28,420 nt of DNA from HRBIN12 sp964640965 (GTDB taxonomy: Bacteria > Actinomycetota > UBA4738 > HRBIN12), in contig CAZXJB010000019.1 of the NCBI GenBank assembly GCA_964640965.1, forward strand, positions 1 through 28,420, written 5' to 3'. The position numbers and the translations under genes are program-made. The notes under the pieces were generated by a model. The model had not been told where the DNA came from, did not search any database, and was given only the letters and a program-made list of their open reading frames with translations. How positions within the stretch are numbered: the stretch's first letter is position 1; each line of letters starts with the position of its first letter. Positions 15,501 to 22,218 of this stretch are shown here, piece after piece.

Positions 15501-15744
15501 AGAACGTCGAGTAGTTGTAGGTGATGACGTCCCCGATCACGAAGAACGTCTGGCCCAGGGCGAACAGGTACCAGGGTCCCCGGGGGCTGGGTCGCCACAT
15601 CCGCACGGCGACGAGCATCGCGATCGGGGAGGACAGGGCGATGGCGTTGAACACCGGGCCGGTCTTGAGCGCCGGCACGAACTCCCACGCCGCGAGCGCC
15701 GCCGACCCCGCGGTGAGGTAGAGGAGCCACGCGCGTCGCTTCAT
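12592..15744 (-). CDS. Membrane GAF-PAS-GGDEF-EAL cyclic-di-GMP enzyme
   Basis: A 1050-aa protein with about ten N-terminal membrane helices (residues 5-305), a GAF-like domain (about 322-470), a PAS domain with PAC (about 484-598), GGDEF (about 605-772) and EAL (about 785-1035). The diguanylate cyclase site is intact (GGDEF at 686-690), with the product-inhibition I-site RAAD (677-680). Phosphodiesterase residues are also intact: E818 in FEALLRW, N879 in VNLSARQL, E911 in EITES, D941-D942 in DDFGTG, K962 in LKVDKSF, E998 in AEGIE. So it could both make and break cyclic-di-GMP, or use one site as a sensor. The start is ATG 15744, since the frame upstream lies on the MFS gene. There is no clear ribosome site; MFS ends 32 bases before. 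Confidence 0.94.
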   Translation of the reverse strand: MKRRAWLLYLTAGSAALAAWEFVPALKTGPVFNAIALSSPIAMLVAVRMWRPSPRGPWYLFALGQTFFVIGDVITYNYSTFFNGAELPFPSVGDVAYLLVYPALVSGILWLIHSRSPGRDREGLIDSLIVAIGVGVISWVFLMAPTAHDTGSTLLQKVVGMAYPLMDLVLLGVVVRLLIGGGRRGLAFYLLPAAAVTLFLTDFVYSYISVQGITYDQSGYLEAGWGAFYLLWGAAALHPSMRRLSDRAPEHESRITRARLLLIGAGALIPQGVRAIQLLREAATDLWVITLSTAALFILVVIRMAGLVHKLELSFGRERALRRAGASLVTATNREGIYRAAMEAVETLAPETHGRLLVRLDEHEADHYAVAAATEDAEDLVGGRVHLPLSEEARTALLTKRATDALDPTTLRGPLNLPTETAHAIGIPLFLRGDLNGLLIIASAEKLPPTTRDGLDALCSQVALALESAALTEDLVRRQSEARFSSLVQNSSDVVMVVDADSSVKWVSPSIERVLGYGPQEIDGVKLTGLVHPEDKTAILQFLMDASRDGAAHAVTEFRIRHREGFWLHVETLRTNLLHDPNVRGIVLNTRDVSERKAFEEQLAHQAFHDPITGLANRALFRDRVEHALERQLRDEHPVSVLFMDLDDFKTINDSLGHAAGDRMLAEVGERLRNCLRAADTAARLGGDEFAILLEDGGEEVGAADVAARILEALDAPFHLEGKEVFCRASIGIATAGVDHEGGPAGAEELLRNADVAMYMAKEAGKNRYQIFEPAMHDVALKRLELKADLQRALDNGEFILHYQPVIELATGEISGFEALLRWQHPQRGLIPPLEFIPLAEETGLIVQIGTWVLLEATRQGKALQERFPMDPPLHIAVNLSARQLQRPEIVADVADALMRSGLAPDSLVLEITESIMMQDVDLSLQRLRELKELGVQLAVDDFGTGYSSLNYIQQFPVDILKVDKSFIDAFNMDERKSALTATIIKLAEDLELRPVAEGIERADQLEQLLRLRCDLGQGYYFARPMPPEGIDDLLEARRALASRDAELSG

Positions 15745-15776
15745 GGCTTGGGTATCGGACGGCCGCGGCGACGACC

Positions 15777-17234
15777 TTAGGGGAACGACGTGGGTCGCTC
15801 GGGGGATGCCTCCTGCGGCATCCGGGCGGGTCCGACGGGAGGGGGCCCGATCGGCAGGACCCCGGGACCCGGTGCCGCGACGGGACCCGGCGCCCCGGCG
15901 GGACGGGGCGCCCCGGCGGGGACGCCGTCCACGAGGCCGAGGGCGGTCGCCGGCTCGAGCATCTCGGGCGCCGCCTCGGGACGGGCCCCGACGAGGAGGC
16001 CGCGGCGCTCGATCTCGCGCATCCCGGGGAGGAACAGGAACGCGAGCGTGATGGCGCCGCCGAGCACCCCGGCCCCGACGAGCGTGGCCCGGGCGCCGAT
16101 CGCCTCGGCGACGGGGCCGGTGAGCGCGTAGGAGAGCGGCACCAAGCCGATCGAGATGAACCAGTCGAAGCTCGAGACCCGTCCGAGCAGGCGGGCCGGC
16201 ACGAGCCGCTGCTTGGTGGTGATCCACACGATGAGGCCGGCGCTCTCGAGCGCGTTGAACGCGAAGCAGAACGCCATCGCCTGCCAGGGCAGGCGGGCGA
16301 TCCCGTACCCCGCGACCATGAGCGTCGAGGCCGTCCACACGAGGTACATGAACGTCATGTGCCGCCGGGGGGTCTCGCGGTTGCCCATGAGGATCGCGGC
16401 GGTCATCGCGCCGACGCCGCCCAGGGCCAGGATGGAGCCGAGGTCGCTCGCGGACCGGCGCATCTCCTCCTTGACGACGAACGGCAGCAACGAGTCCGCC
16501 GGGCCCCAGAAGACCAGGTACGCGAGGGTCGCCGCGAGGAACGTCCCCCACAGCCACGTCTGCGTGCGGACGTACCGGAAGCCCTCGCGGATCTCGTCGA
16601 TCATCGACGAGGGGACCTCGGCGGGGACGTGGCGGGCCCGCGGCCGCATCGCCAGCAGACAGGCGACGGAGACGCCGAAGGTCAGTCCATCGACGAGGAA
16701 GGCCTCGCCGGCCCGGCCGCCGAAAGCCGCGATGAGCCACCCGCCGATCGCCGGCCCGGCCATCCGGTAGGCGGCCGGGCGGACGAACTGGTCGAGCGCG
16801 TTCGCCCGCGTGAGCTCGTCCTCGGGGACCAGGTCCGGCACGATCGCGTCGAAGGCCGGACCGAAGAACGCCGTGCCGGCGCCGTAGAAGGCAGCGATCA
16901 CCATCATGTGCCAGATCTCGAGCCGGCCGGAGAGGGAGAGGACGCCGAGGGTGAGCACGGCGCCCATCCGGATGAGGTCGGCGGCGAGCATGACCTTGCG
17001 CCGTTCGAACCGGTCGCTGACGGCTCCGCCGACGAGCAGCAGGACGACCTGGGGCAGGGTCATCGCGAAGCCGACGACGGAGAAGGCGGTGGGCAGGTTC
17101 GAGAGGTCGTAGGCCTGCCACGCGAGGGCGATCGTCGTGATGCCGTCGCCGATGAGCGAGACGGTCATCCCGGTCCACAGGAGCCGGAACTCCCGGTGGC
17201 GCAGCGGGGTGAGCAGACGCAGCCGAGCGTCCAT
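15777..17234 (-). CDS. MFS transporter, multidrug/EntS-like
   Basis: A 485-aa major facilitator protein with about 12 membrane helices. LLTPLRHREFRLLWTGMTVSLIGDGITTIALAW is the typical start of the EntS/MFS_3 group of proton-driven exporters. The motif-A loop between helices 2 and 3 reads GGAVSDRFERRKVML. A central loop (MRPRARHVP to EIREGFRYVRTQTWLW) separates the two six-helix halves. After the last helix (GAITLAFLFLPGM) comes a long tail of about 80 residues, very rich in Pro, Gly and Ala (for example GAPRPAGAPGPVAAPGPG), which most family members lack. The start ATG overlaps the TPR stop by one base (TGATG), so the two are coupled. The substrate is unknown; a product of the neighbouring PLP enzyme is possible. 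Confidence 0.9.
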   Translation of the reverse strand: MDARLRLLTPLRHREFRLLWTGMTVSLIGDGITTIALAWQAYDLSNLPTAFSVVGFAMTLPQVVLLLVGGAVSDRFERRKVMLAADLIRMGAVLTLGVLSLSGRLEIWHMMVIAAFYGAGTAFFGPAFDAIVPDLVPEDELTRANALDQFVRPAAYRMAGPAIGGWLIAAFGGRAGEAFLVDGLTFGVSVACLLAMRPRARHVPAEVPSSMIDEIREGFRYVRTQTWLWGTFLAATLAYLVFWGPADSLLPFVVKEEMRRSASDLGSILALGGVGAMTAAILMGNRETPRRHMTFMYLVWTASTLMVAGYGIARLPWQAMAFCFAFNALESAGLIVWITTKQRLVPARLLGRVSSFDWFISIGLVPLSYALTGPVAEAIGARATLVGAGVLGGAITLAFLFLPGMREIERRGLLVGARPEAAPEMLEPATALGLVDGVPAGAPRPAGAPGPVAAPGPGVLPIGPPPVGPARMPQEASPERPTSFP

Positions 17235-17929
17235 CACGGCTCCCTCATCGGCGCGATCGGCGCGACGGTGGACGCGCGCAGGAGCCGCTCGCGCGCCGCG
17301 GCCGCCGCGGCCGTGCTCGCGAGCTCGGGCCTGGCGGCGAGGGCCTGCTCGAGGTCGTCGAGGGCGATCGACAGGACGCCGCGTCGGTCGCCGAGCCGCT
17401 CGGCCGTCGCGATCGCCGCGTCGTAGGACGCGAGCGACGCCGAGGGGCGTCCCGCGCACAGGAGGACGAGCGCGAGGTCGAGCCGCACCGAGACGAGCTC
17501 CGGGTCGATCGCCAGCGCCGCCCGGAACGAGCGCTCGGCCTCGGCGAGGCGGCCGAGCTGGAACTCGCACCAGCCGCGCAGCTCCAGGGTCTCGGGGTCG
17601 GGGCTCGGGTCCGCCTTGGCGAGCGCGACGACCTCGGCGGCGAGCGCGTCCGCCTCGCCCGGCTTGCCCAGCCGCCGGCGCACGTTCGCGAGGCCCTCCT
17701 TCGCCCAGAGCGCGCAGGGGTCGAGCACGGTCGCCCGCTCGTAGGCGCGCGCGGCCTGCGCCAGGCGATCCGGACCCAGGTTCTCCAGGACCCATCCAAG
17801 CGCGATGTGGGTCGCGGCGGACCCGGGGTCCTCGGCGACGGCGGCCTCAGCGGTCGCGAGGGCGAGCGCGAGGTCCCCCGCATCCACCAGCGCCAACGCG
17901 CGGCGCGTCAGGTCCTCGGCGTCGTCCAT
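17234..17929 (-). CDS. Tetratricopeptide-repeat protein
   Basis: A 231-aa all-helical protein with several TPR-like units: DLTRRALALVDAGDLALALATAEAAVAEDPGSAATHIALGWVL (residues 6-48), LAQAARAYERATVLDPCALWAKEGLANV (56-83), and LELRGWCEFQLGRLAEAERSFRAALAIDPELVSVRLDLALVLL (114-156). It ends in an Ala-rich helix. There is no signal peptide or membrane segment, so it is probably a cytoplasmic scaffold. It starts four bases after the PLP-enzyme stop and overlaps the MFS start by one base, so the three look like one operon. Its partner cannot be told from the sequence. Confidence 0.88.
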   Translation of the reverse strand: MDDAEDLTRRALALVDAGDLALALATAEAAVAEDPGSAATHIALGWVLENLGPDRLAQAARAYERATVLDPCALWAKEGLANVRRRLGKPGEADALAAEVVALAKADPSPDPETLELRGWCEFQLGRLAEAERSFRAALAIDPELVSVRLDLALVLLCAGRPSASLASYDAAIATAERLGDRRGVLSIALDDLEQALAARPELASTAAAAAARERLLRASTVAPIAPMREP

Positions 17930-17933
17930 CGCC

Positions 17934-19328
17934 TCAGCCGTGGGCGCGGCGGCCCTCGGCGAGGAGCTGGCGGTGCCGGTCGTGCTGGAGCTCGAAGCGA
18001 TCGTTGATCTCGCCCAGCACCTCGCACAGGAGGTCGATCTCGTCGTCGCCGTTCGCGGCCGTGATCTGGATGCGGAAGCCCACCTCGTCCTTCGGGACGA
18101 GCGGGTAGGCGGCCATCGTCACGTAGATGCCGCGTTCGAACAGGTACCGCCCGACCGGGTCGATGTCCTCGTGGTTGGCGAGCGGGATCTCGATGAGCGG
18201 GTAGCCCGACCGGTTGGGCGTGTAGATGTCGAGCTCGTGCAGCCGGGCGAGCACCCGCTGCGTCTTCCGGTACATCTCGTAGCGGTACAGGTCCCCTCGC
18301 TTGTCGTTGACCTCGAGCCCGACGAGGGTCGTGGCGAGAGAGGCGATCGGGGAGGGTCCCGAGTACAGGTAGGGAGGCGCGGCGACCTTCAGCACGTCCT
18401 TCAGGCGCGTCGGGAGCGCGAGGAACGAGAGCAGCGAGGAGTAGGACTTCGAGAACCCGGCGACGAGCACGACGTTCTCGTAGGTCTCGCCCTGGTGGCG
18501 GACGACGCCGTTGCCCCGCTTGCCCCACTCGCAGAGCTCGTCGGGTGCGCGCTCGCCGATGACGCCGAAGCCGTGCGCGTCGTCGAGGTACAGGAGCGCT
18601 TCGTGCTCGCGCGCCAGCCGCGCGAACGCCCGCACGTCGGGCGCGTTCCCGGTCATCGAGTTCACCCCGTCGATCGCGATGACCCGCGGGGTCACCTTCG
18701 TGGAGCGGAGGAGCTCCTCGAGGTGCTCGTGGTCGTTGTGGCGGAACCGGAGCACCGTGGCGCCGTGCCCTCGGGCGATCATCGCCCCGTCGTAGATGGT
18801 CTTGTGCGCGCGGCCGTCCAGGAAGATCACGCCGCTGCCGGCGAGGACGGGGATCACGGACATGTGGATGTGGGTGATGGTCGGCAGGAGCAGGCTGTCC
18901 TCGGCGCCGAGGAGCGCGGTCAGCCGCTCCTCGATCTGCTCGTAGAGGACGGGGCTGCCGAGCAGTCGCGACCAGCTCGGGTGGGTGCCCCACCGGTCGA
19001 GGAAGGCGGGGACCGCCTCGATGATCTCCCGGTCGAGGTCGAAGCCGAGGTAGTTGCAGGAGGCGAAGTCGGCGAGCCAGTGGTCGCCGATGCGGATCTT
19101 GCGCCCGACCTGCTCGTCGATGACGGCGTCGAGCATCGGGTGCGTCGCCTTCAGACGCGCGAGGTCGGCCACGGTGGCCATCCAGCGCTCCAGCCAGCCG
19201 TCCGTCTCGCGGCGCAGCGGCTTCCCGAGGGGCGCGAGCACCTCGCGACCTGCCTCGGGAGGACGCGGTGCATCCATCGTGCGTCGACGCGGCCGGAGCG
19301 CCCCGTCGACGCGGTCGGGCGTCGACAT
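17934..19328 (-). CDS. Alpha-oxoamine-synthase-like PLP-dependent enzyme
   Basis: A 464-aa fold-type I PLP enzyme of the group that includes 8-amino-7-oxononanoate synthase, 2-amino-3-ketobutyrate CoA ligase and CqsA. The core starts at about residue 80 (WLADFASCNYLGF) and shows H175 (DGRAHKTIYDGA), the PLP-ring Asp and His of YLDDAHGFGVIGE (D249, H252) and the PLP lysine K294 in VAGFSKSYSS. Two points are odd. An N-terminal extension of about 75 residues makes it longer than the usual 390-400. The segment after the lysine reads SYSSLLSFLAL instead of the Gly-rich stretch of classical members. No other biotin or threonine-degradation gene is near, so the reaction is unknown. The start is uncertain (ATG 19328 or ATG 19277); neither has a clear ribosome site. 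Confidence 0.82.
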   Translation of the reverse strand: MSTPDRVDGALRPRRRTMDAPRPPEAGREVLAPLGKPLRRETDGWLERWMATVADLARLKATHPMLDAVIDEQVGRKIRIGDHWLADFASCNYLGFDLDREIIEAVPAFLDRWGTHPSWSRLLGSPVLYEQIEERLTALLGAEDSLLLPTITHIHMSVIPVLAGSGVIFLDGRAHKTIYDGAMIARGHGATVLRFRHNDHEHLEELLRSTKVTPRVIAIDGVNSMTGNAPDVRAFARLAREHEALLYLDDAHGFGVIGERAPDELCEWGKRGNGVVRHQGETYENVVLVAGFSKSYSSLLSFLALPTRLKDVLKVAAPPYLYSGPSPIASLATTLVGLEVNDKRGDLYRYEMYRKTQRVLARLHELDIYTPNRSGYPLIEIPLANHEDIDPVGRYLFERGIYVTMAAYPLVPKDEVGFRIQITAANGDDEIDLLCEVLGEINDRFELQHDRHRQLLAEGRRAHG

Positions 19329-19457
19329 GCCTATCGCATCGGCGCATCCGGGGGCGGGCTTGAGCCCGGGAGGCGGCTCGGCCTCGGCCGTCCGGGGAAC
19401 CCCCGACGGGGACCGGGTGAGGGGCCGTGGTCCCGCCGGGCGAACGCGGAGGCCCGG
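19329..19457. other. Intergenic gap between leuD and the PLP-enzyme gene
   Basis: Only GC-rich short palindromes are visible: CGGGC TTGA GCCCG at 19355-19368 and CCCCGACGGGG near 19401-19411. Neither has a U tract on the minus strand, so I do not call a terminator. No convincing promoter hexamers were found for the PLP-enzyme gene. The leuCD transcript may run on into it. Confidence 0.4.
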
Positions 19458-20045
19458 TCAGGCGGTCGTCGGGAGCCAGCGCGGCCGAGCGACCTCGTAG
19501 GCCGAGATCGCCTCCTCGTGCCGCAGCGTGAGGCCGATGTCGTCGAGCCCCTCGAGCAGCCGCCGGCGGGTGAAGTCGTCGATCTCGAACGCGGCCCGGA
19601 GGTCGCCGGCCCGGACCTCGCGCGCCTCGAGGTCCACGGTCACCTCGAGGGCGGGATCGGCCGTGACCGCCTCCATGAGCGCCCGGACGGTCTCCGCGGG
19701 CAGTGCGACCGGCAGGAGCCCGACCTTCGTGCAGTTGGTCCGGAAGATATCGGCGAAGCTCGGGGCGACGATCGCGCGGAAGCCGTGGTCCTCGAGGGCC
19801 CAGACCGCGTGCTCCCGGCTCGAGCCGCACCCGAAGTTCGGGCCCGCGAGCAGGATCGTGGCGCCCTCAGCCTCGGGGCGGTTCAGCACGAAGTCCGGGT
19901 CCGTCCGCCAGGCGGCGAACAGGAACGGTCCGAAGCCGGTGCGCTCGATCCGCTTCAGGTGCTCGGCCGGGACGATCTGGTCGGTGTCGACGTCGGCGCG
20001 GTCCAGCACGACGGCACGGCCGGTGTGCACGCGGAACGGACGCAT
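19458..20045 (-). CDS. leuD: 3-Isopropylmalate dehydratase, small subunit
   Basis: With LeuC it isomerises 2- to 3-isopropylmalate and probably also citramalate to methylmalate. The 195-aa length is typical. Family segments are visible in order: DVDTDQIVPAEHLKRIERTGFG, the swivelling-domain motif GPNFGCGSSREHAVWAL (around residues 68-84), FADIFRTNCTKVGLLPV, and the C-terminal DDIGLTLRHEEAISAYE. The start ATG at 20045 overlaps the leuC stop by one base (TGATG), so the two subunits are coupled and made in equal amounts. Confidence 0.95.
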   Translation of the reverse strand: MRPFRVHTGRAVVLDRADVDTDQIVPAEHLKRIERTGFGPFLFAAWRTDPDFVLNRPEAEGATILLAGPNFGCGSSREHAVWALEDHGFRAIVAPSFADIFRTNCTKVGLLPVALPAETVRALMEAVTADPALEVTVDLEAREVRAGDLRAAFEIDDFTRRRLLEGLDDIGLTLRHEEAISAYEVARPRWLPTTA

Positions 20046-21424
20046 CAGAGGTCCTCCGGCGTGCAGAAGTGTCCGGCGAGGGCGGTCGCGGCCGCCACGA
20101 CGGGGGAGACGAGGTGCGTCCGCCCACCCGCGCCCTGTCGCCCCTCGAAGTTCCGGTTGCTCGTCGAGGCGCTGCGCTCGCCCGGCGCGAGCCGGTCGGG
20201 GTTCATCCCGAGGCACATCGAGCAGCCGGCGTCGCGCCACTCGAAGCCCGCCTCGCGGAAGACGCGGTCGAGGCCCTCCTCCTCGGCCTGCCGCTTCACG
20301 AGCATCGAGCCGGGGACGACCATCGCGCGGATGCCGGGCGCCACGCGGCGGCCGCGGACGACCTCGGCCGCCTCGCGCAGGTCCCCGATCCGGGAGTTCG
20401 TGCACGAGCCGATGAAGACGGTGTCGGGCCGGATCTCGCGGATCGGGGTCCCTGGGGCGAGGCCCATGTACGCGAGGGCGCGCTCGGCGGCCTCGTCGCT
20501 CGGCTCGGGGACGACGTCGTCGATCGTGACCGACTGCGCCGGCGTCGTGCCCCACGTCACGTAGGGGCGGAGCTCGGCCGCGTCGATGCGCACCTCGCGG
20601 TCGAAGGTGGCGTCGGGATCCGTCGCGAGCGAGCGCCAGTCCTCCAGGGCCCGCTCCCAGTCCGCGCCCCTCGGGGCGTGCGGCCGTCCCTCGAGGTACG
20701 CGAACGTGACGTCGTCGGGGGCGATCATCCCCGCCCGGGCGCCGGCCTCGATCGACATGTTGCACACCGTCATGCGGCCCTCCATGGAGAGCGAGCGGAT
20801 CGCCGACCCCCGGTACTCGAGGATGTGCCCGACGCCCCCCTGGGTCCCGATGCGGTGGATGATCCCGAGGATCACGTCCTTGGCGGTCACCCCGCGCGGC
20901 AGCGTCCCCTCGACCGTGATCGCCATCGTCCCCGGCCGGACCTGCGGGAGGGTCTGGGTCGCGAGCACGTGCTCGACCTCCGAGGTCCCGATCCCGAACG
21001 CGAGCGCCCCGAACGCCCCGTGCGTGGAGGTGTGCGAGTCCCCGCACACGATGAGCATGCCCGGCTGGGTGAGCCCCATCTGGGGCCCGATCACGTGGAC
21101 GATGCCCTGCCCGATGTGGCCGGTGGGGAACAGGCGGATGCCGAACTCCTCGCAGTTGCGGCGCAGCGCGTCCATCTGCCGCTGCGAGATCTCCTCCACC
21201 GGACCAGGTCCCGTGGGGACGTTGTGGTCCATCGTCGCCAGGGTGAGGTCGGGGCGACGGACCTTCCGCCCCGACAGGCGCAGCCCGTCGAAGGCCTGGG
21301 GGCTCGTGACCTCGTGCACGAGGTGCAGGTCGACGTAGAGCAGGTCGGGCTCGCCGTCGGCCCGACGCACGACGTGTCGCTCCCAGACCTTCTCCGCGAG
21401 GGTCTCGCCGCTCACGGCACGCAT
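20045..21424 (-). CDS. leuC: 3-Isopropylmalate dehydratase, large subunit
   Basis: A 459-aa iron-sulphur hydro-lyase of the aconitase family. The three cluster cysteines are present: C341 in VFIGSCTNSR, C401 and C404 in AGCSMCLGMNPD. GDSHTSTHGAFGALAFGIGTSEVEHVLATQ and MSIEAGARAGMIAPD are the usual signatures. GETLAEKVWERHVVR is the normal N-terminus; ATG at 21424 is used, but a GTG three codons later is also possible and neither has a clear ribosome site. The gene is divergent from an IclR-family regulator, the conserved actinobacterial arrangement in which NdgR/LtbR controls leuCD. It lies 10 kb from the main ilv-leu operon and on the other strand. Confidence 0.96.
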   Translation of the reverse strand: MRAVSGETLAEKVWERHVVRRADGEPDLLYVDLHLVHEVTSPQAFDGLRLSGRKVRRPDLTLATMDHNVPTGPGPVEEISQRQMDALRRNCEEFGIRLFPTGHIGQGIVHVIGPQMGLTQPGMLIVCGDSHTSTHGAFGALAFGIGTSEVEHVLATQTLPQVRPGTMAITVEGTLPRGVTAKDVILGIIHRIGTQGGVGHILEYRGSAIRSLSMEGRMTVCNMSIEAGARAGMIAPDDVTFAYLEGRPHAPRGADWERALEDWRSLATDPDATFDREVRIDAAELRPYVTWGTTPAQSVTIDDVVPEPSDEAAERALAYMGLAPGTPIREIRPDTVFIGSCTNSRIGDLREAAEVVRGRRVAPGIRAMVVPGSMLVKRQAEEEGLDRVFREAGFEWRDAGCSMCLGMNPDRLAPGERSASTSNRNFEGRQGAGGRTHLVSPVVAAATALAGHFCTPEDL

Positions 21425-21458
21425 GCTGGCACGACCGGGCCCCGGCTGTCCAGGGGGT

Positions 21459-21489
21459 GTTCCGTATCGTGGAACAGAAGTTCTATGAT
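21459..21489. promoter_or_regulatory. Inverted repeat and promoter between leuC and the IclR gene
   Basis: GTTCC (21459-21463) and GGAAC (21471-21475) form a perfect inverted repeat with a 7-base centre, a size and place suited to an IclR-family dimer. On the plus strand TATGAT (21484-21489, 5 of 6 to the -10 consensus) lies 18 bases after TTCCGT (21460-21465), a poor -35 that falls within the repeat. A second small palindrome, AGAA-G-TTCT (21476-21484), overlaps the start of the -10. The repeat is 34 bases from the leuC start codon. I could not pick out a clear -10 for leuC on the minus strand. Confidence 0.6.
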
Positions 21490-21495
21490 GCGGAC

Positions 21496-22218
21496 GTGCG
21501 AGAGGTACGCAGCGGCGTCGGGGCGCTCGACCGCGCGTTCGCGGTGCTCGAGGCCGTCGAGGGCGGGGCGCGGTCGTTCTCCGAGGTCGTGGCGGCGACG
21601 GGGCTACCGCGCTCGACCGTGCACCGGCTGCTGCGCGCGCTCGCCGCCCACGGGTACGTCGCCCTCGAGGGCGGGTTCGGGTACCGCCTCGGCCCTCGGC
21701 TGCTCAGGATGGCCGCGACCGCGAGGCGCGAGGCGCCGCTGCGGGACCTCGCGCATCCCGCGCTCGAGCGCCTCGCCGCGGCCACCGGGGAGAGCGCCCA
21801 GCTGTACGTGCGCTCGGGGGCGACGCGGGTCTGCGTGGACGCCGTCGAGTCCGAGCGCGAGCTGCGCACGATCGTGCCGGTCGGCGCCGCGCTGCCGCTC
21901 TCCGCGGGCTCCGCCGCGAAGGTGTTCCTGGCCTTCGAGCCGGACCCGGTGCCGTACCTGCGCCGGGCCCGCGATCCCGAGCGCTTCGCGCGCGCGGTGG
22001 AGCTCGTGCGGACCCGGGGGTGGGCCGCGAGCGTGGGCGAGCGCGAGGCGGGGGTCGGCTCGGTGAGCGCGCCGGTCCGTGGGCCGGACGGACGGCTGGT
22101 CGCGGTCGTCTCGGTCTCGGGGCCGGCGGCGCGGATGGGGCGCGGGGGCGGACGTCGGTACGCGCCCCTGGTGCTCGAGGCCGCGGCCGAGATCGAGGCC
22201 GCGCTCGCCGCGGGCTAG
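21496..22218 (+). CDS. ndgR: IclR-family regulator, NdgR/LtbR type
   Basis: A 240-aa regulator. The N-terminal winged HTH (LDRAFAVLEAV, then SFSEVVAATGLPRSTVHRLLRAL) is followed by the IclR effector domain (APLRDLAHPALERLAAATGESAQLYV, then AGVGSVSAPVRGPDGRLVAVVSVSG). In Streptomyces and Corynebacterium the orthologue beside leuCD controls leucine genes, so the name rests on position and family together. GTG at 21496 is chosen because a TATGAT -10 box ends six bases before it, which suits a leaderless start. The 13 codons of open frame upstream are promoter and operator sequence. The stop shares CTAG with the stop of the convergent histidine kinase. Confidence 0.85.
   Translation: MREVRSGVGALDRAFAVLEAVEGGARSFSEVVAATGLPRSTVHRLLRALAAHGYVALEGGFGYRLGPRLLRMAATARREAPLRDLAHPALERLAAATGESAQLYVRSGATRVCVDAVESERELRTIVPVGAALPLSAGSAAKVFLAFEPDPVPYLRRARDPERFARAVELVRTRGWAASVGEREAGVGSVSAPVRGPDGRLVAVVSVSGPAARMGRGGGRRYAPLVLEAAAEIEAALAAG

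Noticed and set aside
15745..17178. Upstream open frame extending the GGDEF-EAL gene to 1528 aa
   Set aside because: The extra 478 residues are an Arg/Gly/Pro/Asp-rich reading of the MFS gene in another frame. The membrane region starting MKRRAWLLYL at 15744 is the natural N-terminus.
17805..20564. 919-aa plus-strand open frame opposite the PLP enzyme and leuCD
   Set aside because: It lies antisense to three well-supported genes and has the low-complexity composition of a shadow frame at high GC. No domain is recognisable. The same holds for the long plus-strand frames at 19703-22066, 22020-24371 and 23995-26277.
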